A stretch of DNA of 64,000 nt. Origin: Antedon mediterranea (lineage: Eukaryota; Echinodermata; Crinoidea; Comatulida; Antedonidae). Of the stretch, positions 39,301 through 54,300 are shown piece by piece; within the stretch, counting starts at the first letter, position 1, and each line of letters starts with the position of its first letter. The position numbers and the translations under genes are program-made. Location: the NCBI RefSeq assembly GCF_964355755.1, contig NC_092675.1, positions 22,148,912-22,212,911 of the forward strand. Direction: 5' to 3'. The notes below the pieces were generated by a model that saw only the letters and a program-made list of their open reading frames with translations, had not been told where the DNA came from and made no database searches.

Positions 39301-42300
39301 TAATAATAGTGTGTTGAAATACACATTTTATTCTACAACAAATATATAATGTTCGCATGGTAAATTATTAGTTTTGTAGGCGAAGCGAATTAGCCTCCAG
39401 GGTGGCCAACTGCTTAAAAAACCTGGAAATCTCTATCAGACATTCGCAGGTGTAGGCGCCTAGAATTAATATTCCCCACCGTCTTTGTACTGCCGTATAT
39501 CATCAAATTCCACACTTGTCATCCGGTGAGTTTCCGGCCCAAGGCGTACCTTTTGTTGTAAACCAATTCTACCTGGTTTTCATATCGAAAAAACCGACAT
39601 CAATCAAGTAACTCCATGAATTACACGCTACATTTGTTCTTAGTTTACCTATGAAAAGTTTTAGACCATATGATTGTATAAGCTGAAGCTGTGTGGCCCA
39701 GTATTTTGACGTTTTTCCCGTACCAAGGACTACCTGAGCGTCGTATTACCATTAGTGGTGTCAACTTATAAACCATCAGGCCACAAACGAAATAATTATT
39801 GTTTGTGCTATTTTAAAATATTTATTTTACTTAGCCGTACACTGTTATTATTTATATTTCGCCCATGTTCAGGTGTTCGTACAACCAGGTTTGTGCGCAC
39901 TTTTCAGAATGGCAAATATGTGATTAGTGTAGGTCATATATAGGCCTACACACAAAAGCTATACAAGAAAACTGAAATGCACAGCAATTTCAGAAAAATA
40001 GTTAAAAGCTTCAAAATAGTCAGTTGTGCGTATTCTAGGTACAAAACTTTTATTCTTACTTAGAGATGTAGGCCTATTGTCCCTTGAAAAAAATAATTCT
40101 TAATTTTTTTTTTAATATGTCATTTTAATGTCACATAAGAGTTATCCAGAAAATGATTAGGCCTAACTTTATTAAAACTACAAAATAACCTGTTCAAAGT
40201 CTGATCTTGCTATTTTCAATTTTAAGCAACATCTTTTTACACATTATTTTGGTTCTCTTGGTTAACCTTGAATCAGATGTTATTGTTGGTAAAATAGGAT
40301 ATTAAGAGTACTAAGACACTCTACAGCTCACTATGTCGGTCGGTTAGTCGGTAAACACTAACTTGAGCACGCGACTGCAGCCATGTATATGGTCTTCTTC
40401 ACTAGAGCTCCTGTTAGTTCAGGTAACCTTCATGGTTCAAGCGAGCTCTTATTCGGGAGCTTACAAAGAGTTGGAGAACGGGGGATTGAAAATGGTTTGA
40501 GTCTGTGTCACCTTCGTTCATCCTTTTCGATTAGTTGTTTTTTCCTGTTCTAAATCTCTTCGTAAATATTCGTAATAAATAGACGCCATAAGACAACCAT
40601 TAATATTATTTTGATAGTATTAGTAATTGCAGGACATGTACTCTATTCCTTTTAAACAATACCAGTATATTTACAATATACGTGACATTTAGTAACTGTA
40701 TGTCGACAATTATTTATATTTGTCATTTTTTCATAAGTTTCTGCAATTTCTTGCATTTCAAAATAAGATAGTTTTGATATTTGAGGCTGTAATCGGCTAA
40801 AAGTAAATAATGCCACCACACCTTAAGACTAGGCACTAAGGCAAATTAGGCTGTTAATATCCTTAATTATACTAATCATATACTTTTCTTAGGCCTATAA
40901 GAACGAAACTAAGGAAATATTTTCCCCTATTCATTGACCTGAAGATGAGAAACAAATTTGTTATTTTGTTTGGCCTTTCTGTAAAAATGTCTTATTGGCG
41001 CCAACACCTGCCTCAAATCAAACCCGACAGTAATTTGTTCGCTTGGACATTCCTGATTACATTTACAGCTGAATTGAATTGGCCTGCATGTTAAAACGTG
41101 AAAAGTAAATAACCAGGGGCAGAAAACGCTATCAAGCATATTCACCATATTAACACAATTTAGGTGTAATGTAATCATCGGTTGTTTTGTTATTTGTGTT
41201 ATTTATTTACAACCTGTGATAGTTGATGCAATATTTGACCTTCCGACTGTGAACAATAATCGCTTTCAGACCAAGAATGGTTAGAGGCTCAAAGCTAATA
41301 ATAATTGTTTAGAAATACATGACTGTGAAAGTGTTCTGTACTGTTGCACAATGAATTGTCTTATGTAACTGTTGTTTTAGGCTTGACTCATAAATAAAAG
41401 TTTTAACAAGCGCTTTGTTTAAGTTAGTTATTAACTTTTTAAAAAAAACAGGTTATATTCCCGATATAATTTCATCTGGATCCAAATGAATACAAATATA
41501 TAAAAAGAGAAAGCAAAAAGATGGAACTATTTCATTATATATAGTACATAATTATTCCTCTATTGTCCAAGAAAATGGAAATCACATTTTTCATGCCTGC
41601 GAATTATTATTACTATTATCTTAAATATTTTAAAGTATAGTCTCTCATCCCGATTTTAACGAGTTCATTTCTTTTTGCGTCACTGTAAATGGTTTTAAAA
41701 TTATGAAACAGTTACACATTTGATGAAAAAAGTCATTTAGGCCTATATTATGGAGATTTGGCTGCTTTTTGTATTGTGTGACGTTTTCCAGCATGAACAA
41801 TTTTTTTTCTAATTTTACATGCTTTTGTTTTCTAAATTGTTATGTTTCTTGACACAGGGAAGAGGGAATTACACTTTTCCCTGGTGGAACATAACAAGTT
41901 CAACATCGGTATTACACTCTTTATACCTTTGAATATCTAAACAAATGCCAAAAATATCAAATTCTTTTTTTTAACTGACCTGCAGTACTATATTCATTGT
42001 ATTGTTGAGTTATCTAAATTGTATTCGTTTAATATATGCGATGATTTCCTTAACACACACAGTTGCTGTCAAATAAAGTTATGGTTACCATCACACGGCT
42101 GTGCCGAGTTTTCCTGTACAACATTCAATCACATTATGCTAATATGAAGGTCATATTCAATATAATATCTAAACAAACAAGTATAACCCGTCAATGATTT
42201 GGCATTTTAATGTAGTTCATTATTAGGTATTGTCACATGTAGGCCTATCGAACATCACGCTACATGCTTTTGTATTGGAACTACAAACTACTTTTGTTGA

Positions 42301-45300
42301 GTTTTAGAACCGATATGGTACCGATATTTATCCTATAGTTTACGGCTTTATAAAGACGTTGCCTTTTTCTTCTATTGCCTTTTATGTTTAAAATATTTAC
42401 TTGATATGAGGTTGAATTTCTTCTCCATTTTATGTTATAAAGTGGACTTCATTTGATACTTTGGCCGAAAGTCATCTTCTTTGTACTTTTTAAAAATAAA
42501 ATAGTTTTTCTAATTTTCGTCATGATATTGAGACAGTTTTATGTTTATTGGCTAACTGTGAATCATGTGACGCGTTAGCAAAATTCACTCCTATACATTT
42601 TCATCTTTGATTAGCTATGTAGCACTCATTTACTTGAGTTTTTAAATTATATTTCGATCAATAACTCGAGTAAATCATTATTATGCTGTAATAATAACTT
42701 GCTACAATGGCGCCACCAAACTACTTCTCTACTTAAGTCATTTTGTTAACCGGGAAGGGGGAGTTTCTGAACATTTAGCACTTGTCCACCCTCTCAACGC
42801 AATTACGTCCGACTCTGATTTATCCTTGACCCAATGAAAGAAGAGCTTAAACAAAGGAATATGACTCCCGATATGACTCAAACCTCCCAGGTGATCAGCG
42901 ACTCTTGCTGTAGAAAATCGTCAAAAGGATAGACAGAGTCTTGAGCGTATGAAACGAAACGTTACAAAGTCAAAAGGAATCAAAGGTTGTAAAAACTGTA
43001 CATAATTAAATTTGTGTTATTTTATAACTAAAAGAATTAGATTTGTTACAGTTTCTTTCGTTCTTACTTTCTATTATACTTTAATGTTATTGGTTTAAAT
43101 TTGTTTTTCATTTTAGTTAGAGAGAAAACGTTGGCCTAAAGGCCCATATGGACGGTAACGATCGACAATAAATAGATAAACATACATTTTCTACAAAAAA
43201 GTTTTCTTCTAGAACCATAGGATAACCACTTATGCCGTCTTTGATTAAAAAAATAAAATTGTTTTATCCACTCAAAATGTAGTCATGATAAATAAGAACA
43301 ACATCTATCGATAGTATTGTTCTTACTAAATCTTAACATTTGATTGGACAAAGGCAGCGTAAGGTTCTATAATGAAAATGTTTCGACAGGTACCAAATTT
43401 AGTTTAGTTAGTGATAGCTTGTATAGGCCTACAATAGTTTATATCTCTCCAAATTAATATTGGCACTGTTTTAGGCCTACTGGAAATAAAATTCGTACCC
43501 AATCAATTGGTATTTATATAAGCTGAAAAGATTTATTCTTCATTCTATATGTTTTTACAATAAAAGTAATTGTTTTTTTAAATGAAATGTTACAGTGCTG
43601 TGAATCACAAAACGTAAAATTTGTTCTATTGGCTAGACCCCCATAGTCTCAAGGTTTTATCTGCTCCCAAGGCTCTGTTCTTGTCAATGAGGTAGCAAAA
43701 ATAATGCTGCATCATTCGTGAGTGAGACAGACCTGTCTCTCACCTAGGGAATACACACGAGACCTACTAAAATAATGTTTTCAAATAGACTAACAAGGCC
43801 AATTTCCTATTCGCTTGTATTCATATGCATAAAACCTTAAATATATATAGCTTAACCTATGATTTAAATAGGGCGATTTGTTGTACCATTTCAGTGATTT
43901 CCCCATCTAAAATGCAAGTCTTTTTTTACATCCGTTTTATTAATATTTACGAAAAACTCGCTATAGCTTCGGTAAACCGCAGAGGACAGGAGGTGTGTTA
44001 TCGATGCCACGATGGAAATTGTTCGATGTACCTACACACTACCCGGAAATCCGTCTGTTTCTTAAGGTGTTATCGCAGTAATTCAGAGCGACATTGTGTG
44101 GTTGATTTTTGCTAGTTAAAAAATATGAGAAGAAGAAGAAGACTGATTTATGTAATCTTAACGACAAAGTCTTGAAAGGAGGTTGTGGAGGAACTGCATG
44201 TTGAAGAGTGTGCAGTAGGGAGGCTCACGCGCGATGCAAACGTCACACAACGCAAATTTATCGCGCCGGTACGATGTTACAAAAGCATTACGTTGATTAC
44301 GCAACTGTAAAATGCCTAAATGATTGTCTATAATGAACAAGCAATCTTATTGGAAGCTGCTGACTTAATTACATCTTATAAATATATAAGATTGTAAAAT
44401 AATTTCATCATTACCGTAATACAAAACGGGTGTTTCGAAAACAGAGACCTAAAAAATAGAGATCCACAGGTTTCTGTTTTCTAGACCCTATATTACGTTA
44501 ATATTCAGATTTATTTTTTTTTCCAAATTTAGTATCAAAATATATTGCGTTATTATTGTTTAATAAAGGTATAATATGATAGATTAATTGAGTTAATATT
44601 GAATAATTTTTCCGTTATTGGTAATTGTATTATTTAGAGTAAAGCAATAATTTTCAGAATAAAGATAAAATGTATTAGGCATTAATGTCTTCATCACTTA
44701 TTTTACCTCATCATGCAAGCATGATTGTTCATTTTGTGAGTTATCGCCATGATTATGTTAAAATTAATAATTTTCAGTGTAGATTTTTTGAAACGTCACA
44801 GGAAATTGAGAAGGATTAATGTTGTCTTTAAATGCAACTGCTTTGATTGTCATAATGATGTGATGATTCGTGACCTATTTAACCCTTCAATGAGTCGGTA
44901 TTAATACTAATCTAGCCGGCATCAAGTGGGACTTGGTCTATAATTTTATAGGAAAGACGGATTAAGCCATACATGCTTTTCTGGAGCTTTTTGACGAATA
45001 TTTGTGTTGCGTATAATTGATAAAACCAGCCCCTTACTTCACGATGGATTGATTGATGATTTAATCATATCATATAACTGAGAAGTCCACGCTATATAAT
45101 CCACCCGAGATCCTGTCTATAAAGCTTTTATAAATAATATTCTTGATAAAATTCTGAAATGTATACAGTGGATGAATATACTTCCGTGTCTCGGGTATTT
45201 TTAAGACTTCGAAAAACTTTTTCCATTCGATGTTCAAATCGCGCGCGAAAGGAGTATTCCGTTGAGATTGATTGGGTGCGTTTGCTACTACCTATTCGTC

Positions 45301-48300
45301 AGTGTCAATCATGAAATAATATTAATGTATACAATAGGCCTAATTAAATTGTGTTTAACCATTAATATTAAAATAAAATTAGTTAAAACAATAAATAAAT
45401 AAACGGATTGACAAAAGATTCCGGGTACTATATTAATTCTAATCGGGGTTTTGCTCTGAACTACTTGGTAGGACCTATATAAGGCTATACATCATTGTAC
45501 CTGTTTAGTACCTGTATTGTTGCTTGTGATATTTAGTACGTACAGCTCACGATGTCGGTCGGTTGGTTGGTCGGTCGGTCCAGGGAGTTGTAATAATAAT
45601 AATATTTTACAACTCCCTGGTCGGTCGGTCGGTTGGTCGGTAAACACTAACTTAAGCACGCGACTGCAGCCATTTGTATGGCATTGTTTTTAGTTTGATT
45701 TAGTTTTCAACTAAAATAAAAGTTAGATATTAATGTAATGAATAGATTTTAAATTATTCGTTTCTGGTTAATTAATTTACCGTTTATTACAATGTTGACG
45801 CGTCTGAACTGTATTAAGAATTTCTGTTGTCCTAACAGTAACACAACTGTTGCTTTCGCTTAGTGTTAATTAATAAGACAAAAATCATAATCTTTAATAA
45901 GCAATTAGTTGAGGTCGATTAATATATTTAGCAGAAGGCATGACTACGACTTTATCAGAGGTCTTATTTTGTTCGCATCGTCCCTTGAGAAAGCATGGTG
46001 TCATAATATAGCGACACGTGGTATTTTTTTTTACTGTTTTACACTACATAGCCTTTATGCAGGTGGTTCACGATATACAGTAACGGTATAATTAAATTAA
46101 TAACATTTTAATGATTAATTTATTGATAATGACATCGTTGAATTTTCGACATGCTAGTTTTTGAATGATGTTGAGGCGAGATACATGAACAGCTTCCCAT
46201 TATAATGTTTAAAATAGTTGTGCGAACTTTATCGAATGTTAAACTTCTTATTTGCATATTTGCTTATTTCTCGTTTATGTTTCGTGTTTTCATACTCTTT
46301 CAATATGGAAGTTTTTATTTTCGTTTTCCAAACTGTAATGTTTAAAAATTATATAGATTTTTATATTTAAAATAGCATTCAATAAAATATTTCTTCCAGT
46401 AGACCCTATCTGTTTATTGAGTTCACTATTCTTTAAAAATCTTGAATTATTCCGAAATGAAAATCCTTTTAACGGTTTATAATCGATTATTTGACTTGTC
46501 AAACCATGCGATCAAATATTATATAAATACATTATATACATAGGCCTATGGGAGGCATGGGCATATCTTTCTTATTTTCTCAGACCTTAAAAGTACGGTA
46601 CCGTAATTCAAATAATTTGGTAGAGCATTCCATTCATTATAAGTCTACGAGATTATAAGTGTGTTTTTTTTTGTGAAACATAACCTAATAATATAGATTT
46701 ATACATTGGTTGTGTTTTAAAATGTGAAGAAAATAATGTTAATATTAGTGTTTTTTAAACCGTCAGTTGACGCATATGAAACGCACAATCATGTATGATG
46801 CGTCAATATTATGTGTAAATAAATTCAAATATGTCTTGCCTATCATTAATAAACAAAAAGTGTAGAAAGTTTCATATAATGGATAATCACCATGCTTCTG
46901 TTTGGTAATTATTTACCTACCTGTCATATCTAAAATCTATATTTGTAATTATATGAATAATCATGTCCCCACAGGTAAAATGTCAACATGAATTGTAACC
47001 TAAACAATTGTTATGGTACATAGACTTGCTTATAGGTAACATAATACCACTTGCTTGATTGGATACAGCTTGTACGCGCTACACTAATTGATTTAATTAA
47101 CGCATAGCACAATTGTTAGCAGAATATATGAAAATATGTTTTGACGAGTTTTTGAGTTTGAATAGCGACGAGTAAATATGTTACAATACAACGGATCTAA
47201 AGTTGCATTTACACGATGTTGGAAGTTGAATCTGCCTTTATTATTTTGGCCATGTGTAAATAATCTACAGAAGCTATATTTATTCAATATACACGGTAAA
47301 GTTGGGCCAGACACGTATTTCATTTATACTGTAATGTACTTAGCGCGTTATTAACAAGTAATTATGTTTCAACGTGTGAATAGAACCTTATGTGTGCAAT
47401 AAGTGGCTATTCAAAGAAAGTTATTGAAGGTTCGTAAATATTGTCGAGTAATTGACGTTTAATACGCTTCATAACCTTTTGTATTATCAACGGATGACCG
47501 TTTTTAATTATATTTTCCGATTGAAAATAAAATGCTGGGAAATTATACTGATCAACGAAATCACTCAGTCGAATTAAATTTTGCAACATATATATTGTCT
47601 TGTTTTAAGACTAGCATTGTTTATTATTAAATTAAGTCGTCCATCTCAATGTTTTGTGATTTTGATTGGTCTGAGAACAATGTAAGATGGATGTATATAA
47701 TAAGTGTACACACTTGAGCAAACTACGTTAAAGCCATGAGCAACTAATGTAACGTATATGTATTATAATCTCCGCCTAAAGAGGTTATTTGTGTCCGAGA
47801 TATTTGTGTGTGTTTGTCTGTTAGCAAGATAACATAAAAACTAAAAGACAGATCTTTACCACGTATATATGTGGTCACGGACGACTTCATTAAATTTTGG
47901 AAGCAATCCGGACCAGGATCCCAATTCTGGACCACTTTTTATTATTTTTATTAATTTTAGGCCGTACGTCAAAACTACAAGACGGATCTTTATTACGATT
48001 CTTGGTCTCCTTTCTCTGTTTACTCCTGGGGAAGGTTGCAACTCTTCACTATGAACATTTTAATAATGTATTTATAAGCAATATGGTAATCACAAGGTCA
48101 ATAACTTAATTAGGGTCAATAAAATATTAGGGTCATACCGTAGTGTTTTAGGTCAATATCGTAGGGTCAATAGAGCATATAGTGGTCAATGAATATACGT
48201 AACGTATTAGGAATTATCATTGACGTTTATTTAATGTCATACCACTATAATAAAATTCAATGATTAAACAATTAATTACATACGTTTAAATTGATTTTTG

Positions 48301-51300
48301 AAAATTTTTGGAAAAAAAAAAGTAGTAGTAAAAGCGTAGTTGAGAAGCAAAATGGCATAACCTCCCTTCCATCTACTGTGTAAAGTATATCCTGCGTTGG
48401 ATGTAATTATATTATATTCAAATTAAGTTCCCTGTAATTTCCGTACCTTTAGGCATAAGCAACTCCGGAATGTTGTTACAACTTATGTTAACGAAAGAAC
48501 ATTATTTTTGTCTTTCTGTAAACAGTTTGCCAAAGATTGTTCTTCACGGAACTGAATGCATAGTTAACATTTCTTAAATCAATCATAAATACATATTTTG
48601 ATTATACTATTAATGTTGCTCAAATGATGACATTAACATACACCCGGCGGTGAATGCATGAACTTGACTTATGTAATCTCCTAATCTCACATTTAGGTGT
48701 CATTTCATATTTATGCACAGTAATAGATCTAATTGTAGATACGCCGGTTAAAACATGCGTGTGCCAGTTTTTTTCCCCTCAACAAAATGCCCAAGAGACA
48801 TGGGTCGTGGCTCTACTGTCATGTCATAGACAAACAGACTGGAGAACTTTACTAAAAGGAGTTTACAAACGAAAGCTGAAGGATACATGGATTTAAAATA
48901 CAATCTATAGGCGGAGTAGGCGGAGTATTGCGCCTTATTCACTTTAACTTCGATGTTTTGCAAATCATTGTGAAGTTAATGTGTTGGTTGAAGCTGTGAC
49001 AATTTGTCACACAAAGCATATAGTCGAAGAACCCCTCTTCAGCGTTTGGTGTGTAATCTGTTTTTTCCTCCCTCGTCTATACGTTGAACAGTATCATTCC
49101 TTTATAGTTGAACAAATTGCACGTTTTGTTGCGAGTTAAATAAGTTGCTTTCGCTTTAACTTTACCCAGCGGATAATTTTTCAAAAGATGGTTATGTTGC
49201 ATTCATGTCTGAATATGATGCATAGCGTAAACTTTGTAAGTTAAGTTTGTGCTGAATGCTGATCTAAGTAAACAAGAAAAATCCTGTGTATTTAAGGCAG
49301 AAATGATTAATAAAATGCCTCCACTGTGTTTATAGTTATTCGTATGTTTACTTATACTTAAATTAAATAAACTAAGTGTTATTGTTAAAATGTAGGTCTA
49401 TGTTGAAAGGTGCTGTTAGTCTCGAACTCAAGTCGAAGTTGATCTCGAAATTTCTGTCTACTTTTGAATGCAGAAAATAACTTCAGATGACTATAATGAA
49501 TACATTATGTATACAAGTGATGCACTTAACGGCAGTTGCTTTATATTAAAGTTGGCTTGTAATATTTTGTTGGCCTACAACCCATAGACGTAATCACTAT
49601 CATATAATACGATGATTTACATATGGACATCATTTTAATGAAATATCACTGAAATATTAAGAATGCATTTTAACTATTAAAGTCAATATTTTGAACCTTT
49701 AACCTGATATGATTTTGAATTTGTCATGCGTTTCAGAACCGTGACAGAAGTCATCATTGGTCTTTTAGGAAACAAATACAGCGACATTTGTCATAGTAAA
49801 AAGTACAGTATTGAGACAAGTCCCTGTGAAACTATTTAAATTCAGTGTGTAGGATAAACATGTTATTAGAGAAGAGAATTATGTAATCACTAAAACTCCC
49901 CGGGGTTGATACTTTTTTAATAATGTTTCTTGTATTTAAGCAGATTGGCACGTCTATTGCTTTAGTCGTTTCTTGAAATTACTACAACGATACTAAGAAA
50001 GGATGACGAATATAAAAACGAGATCCTTACTTTGACATCTGAAGTGCAGTACTATTTTATTTATAGAAATATTTCTGCAATGTTATCTCTGCGACTTGCT
50101 ATCTCTGCTATTTGCACGGAAAATGGAATGACTATACGACATATGATATAATAACAGTAATGATCGTATAATTTCAATCTATAACAAAAATTCACCTTTA
50201 AATATTATAATAATAGTAAATCAGCAAACCATTTCGCTAAATCGAAACGTTATTGTAGGCCTCTTCATTCTTTTTTTTCAGTTTCAGAAGAAAAAAACCT
50301 ATTACAGTTAGTCCTACAATCTGAAAAATATTAATACAAATATATCAAACTAAAAAGGGTTTATTAAATCAATAAATTGTTTTGAACAATCTCTGCTACA
50401 TAGTTTCACCAGATTCTGCCACTAGATAGAGTGTAACAGACTATTGCACGTCTACTAGATATATGTATAACTGTATGGAGTTTGGAATCTTTTGAACTTG
50501 GGGTTCCGTATACCGTAATGAACAATGAACACACTGTACAAATAGAGGTAGATGGTACAGTAATTGAAGTTACACAGCCTTACAACTATTTTATATCCTG
50601 TTCACTTTTTTCGATTCAGGGGGAGGTTTCGGTGACAAATGAACCAAAGAGAGTTATCCTGCAAGTTGTTCAGGAGTTGTATGACAGAATATTAACGACG
50701 GAATGGGGTACCGACACACGGACATGTACTATAGTTTTCATTGGTAAGTAAAGCAATTGTTGATGACATATTGTTAAAGATTTATTGTCCCCCTGCAAAC
50801 TTGAAACTAAAGATGGATAAAATCAAACTTTGAGAATAGGCCATTTTGTATTTTTAATAGTTTAATTTAAAAGTTCACTTTGGCAAAAAATTAACACTGA
50901 GGCCTACAAGTATTCCGCTTATAATTGACTTTGAGACTATTTTTTCCTTTAAGTTTTATCACTCCAATATTTGGTCAAAGTGAATAATACGTGACATTTT
51001 TTTGGTTAGTGTATACCCTGAATTGTCCTCAGGGGACATCCATATTAAGGGGACAATCTTTTTTGTCCCGTTGGGTGTCTTCTTAATAGGAGTTCTACTG
51101 TATACAAAACAGCAAGTATTATTGATTAACGTTTTGCTAGAACTCTAGATCTAGTTAGGCTTGTCCTATAATGAAGAGTACGTTGCATATACCGACTGCT
51201 GCAAACCCTTGTTTAATGATTCTTGTTACATTATGTTTATTCTGGTAAATTTAGGTATTATATTAACATTAACAAAATAAGTATATAATAAAATAAATAC

Positions 51301-54300
51301 ATATTTAAAAAAACAAAGGTTCAGAGAAAAGGAGAAGAAACATAAAGAAAGAGAGAAAATCGATCCAATCAATTAAATTGTTTGGGTGGTAAAACATTTT
51401 TCGCTCAACACGATTGATATCGGTATACTATAGCGCCGCCAATTGACAAATATAACTTAAGTGACGTATGCGACCGGTTTGTCATTATAGCTTTTGATCG
51501 AACTTTGTGGATTATCTCTTTTCATTGACAAAGTTAATAGTTATTGATGGCTTGAAAACTTTGACCAGAAACCTTTTAAATCTATATCCTTTTAACGTCG
51601 AAATGATTATCCGAGGTTGAACGGATTTCAGTTGATTGAATGGTTTGTTTTGTCCAAAGGACATGGTAGCCTAATATTTTAATTGAGTCGTTGATTTAAA
51701 CATCAATATTCTAATGCGAAACACAAACATGATTATACGTTGACTGTATAGCATGTTTTACCAACGTGTTAATATAGTGGTAATTATGGGAGAATCATGT
51801 TATCAACAAATTCAAGAAGAAATTGACTTTTTGTTCTCACGAATGAACTACAAAATGGGAGCTGATTCCATTTGTGTATAGAAACAAAGGTTTATTTGTA
51901 CATCATCATTCTGAAATGCAATCACCTGCAGATTAGATCATAACGTGTTTATGTTCATAGCATTGGCATGACCATCTAAGGCGAAGATTCGTCTTTAATT
52001 AATCTAAACAAAGATTATCATTTCTTGTTATTTGAGCAGCGCAAAAATATTTTCTAATTTCACTCAGTTTATCTTGCAGAATAACAATGCCCTTTGGACC
52101 CAAATGTACCCATATGTTACTCGTTGTTAACGCGTCATTAATTATCAGTATATGACGCGTTGTAAATTCAGAAGCGTGTGAGTAGTTCCATGTGTTTTAA
52201 CGTCTGTCATCGTAACGCGTCATTAAATGTGATGATAACGCGTCATGATTGTGCGGCGTAAATTTAATTTATCATAACATTCTATTTCGTGGCAAGCTTC
52301 ACTTCACATATTGTAATGCATGGTGCATGTAAACTTGTTCACTTGTTTTTCGTAACTAATTGAAATTGTGTAGACTTTTTTTAATATCGATACTATAACA
52401 CTAATGGCAACTGGGCCTTGGTGGTATTTGGGTATCAAATATCTAGACTTTTCCTTCTGCTGAAGAGTAATGCTTGCAGACAGGGATTCTTTCTCCTCAC
52501 AGTATATTAAAGGGTACATCCGAGTTTAACATTTTTGTTTAAATACCACAATAGTAAAGTACAGCCTGCTGAAAAGGGCCTTTGTAGTTCATTAAAGGAT
52601 AGTTATATTGTTATTGAAAACAAAACCACTTCGATTAATAATGTTGGTTAACTCCACTTATTTTTCGACAGCGGTAAAGGAGGACGTATGTCGTAAACAG
52701 GCCCTTTAAAAATGTGTTGGATTTTTCATAATGCAATAACGAACATTTACACTACTTTATTTATGTAAATTTGAGGCAGTTTTTTCCTAGGCCTATAGAA
52801 AAATATATAGAAAGAAATGTATGCTAAGTCCGATTTGCACGCATCGAACATGGTCTCATCAGATTTATTTACACTAAAGATTGGTGTCGGATTTGGAACC
52901 CCTATAAATCTAGTCACTAATCCTATTTAGAATAATAAAAACATAATACAATACCTTAATTAGCCAGCTGCCTTTGCAACTTAATTGACTGTTTTGTGTT
53001 ACATAATTGATGAATGTACATTTAATAGTCTGTTACTTTAGGTAATTACCTCTTTTTTCTCTCTTTAGCATCAGGAATATTTCTTATATAAGGAATATTG
53101 CACTATTTGTTGTAGGAAAGCCGATACATTTAGACATAAAGATATATAAATGTGTGTATTAATAATAAGTACCGTATGAATTGTATAGCGAGATTCACAA
53201 GATGGCTTATTTCCCTGTCCAAACGGCCCCAAACTGTGTAAATCAAGGATCGGTCTATTCAGCCATGCAAGAAAACATCGAAACTAACTAACTCACATTA
53301 ATTATACAACAACTGTGTGTACACTACAACAATAACAATCAACTTAATACAATACTTAATAGACTATATAGGCCTATTTTATACAAATTATTAAAAATAA
53401 TTAAAAACTATTAGTAATTTTAATAGTGAAATAATTAGTAATCATCAAGGGCTGGAAATGACAGGTCATACTCTACTTAGAGTGACTCCAAAGAAGAACA
53501 TTTGTATATTAATAATGAGTATTGTATATAGCCAACAAGTGAAAATAAGAAGTTAACGATTATTTAAATACAGAAATGTTAACCGATATTAGCGTAGTAT
53601 TCCTAAATGCATACGGTAACCATTCGCAAGATAGCAATATTAAGAAATAGACAATTATTGTGTGCATATAAGCTTGATTCACGTCGGTTTGTTTCTAATT
53701 CAGTCGATCTAAACCATAACTTTCAATTTTTTTGTGATTTTTACAAAAAAATATTTATAAACTTTCTTACTTCTTTCTTAACAATTTTCACGGCTGCTGA
53801 ATAAATGTTGCGAAACGAAAGAAAAATATATAAAAAAGAAAGCAGAACATGTCATGATTCTTTGCTTTTTAAATGCAAATACAGTTTGATTGAAGCATGG
53901 AATGATGCTGCAGTATGCAAGTGACACGATTTTTTCTTAGTTCTGATTGGTTGCGTAATTTTTTATCGCAAAAAGTTACTCTAATTCTAACTGCTGTGCG
54001 AAAAAGATTCATATAGACCCTAAATAAAATCTCTGAAAGAGGCTTAATGCCACCCTTGTTGGTGAACCCATAGTGAAGAAAAGAATAGTGTATAGCCACT
54101 AACCATTCAAAACTAAGTAAAAAAATCACTCTTCCTTGGTATAATGATATCATACACAAAATCCCTTAAAAATTTAGCATAACTATCATAACAATAAAAA
54201 AAAAACATGGAGATACAAACAAATAAAAAAAAGTTGGATTGTTAAATGAAACCGTTTAGGCTATTTTGTCTTTTTATATAACTGAAATCATTTATTATTT

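Larger units (their letters stand above)
23874..50619 (+). other. ZNG1 intron 11, 26.7 kb
   Basis: Mostly unique AT-rich DNA with few transposon relics. Tandem repeats lie at 24242-24519, 26008-26150 and 35231-36030, a cryptically simple CAT/ATC tract at about 37250-37640, MITE fragments at about 31915 and 40077, a palindrome insertion at 45580-45620, and a dispersed element at 47765-48200. TAGGCCTA palindromes are dense between 28 and 47 kb. Short reading frames show no family resemblance. A candidate reservoir of FoxD regulatory elements. Confidence 0.75.

Noticed and set aside
43825-44115. 96-codon Cys-rich frame
   Set aside because: No signal peptide or cysteine spacing I recognise, no splice partners, and isolated in an intron.
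53060-53150. Possible alternative last exon of ZNG1 after a TTTCTCTCTTTAG or TTGTTGTAG acceptor
   Set aside because: The resulting C-termini do not resemble the family, whereas the 58906 exon does and closes the frame.
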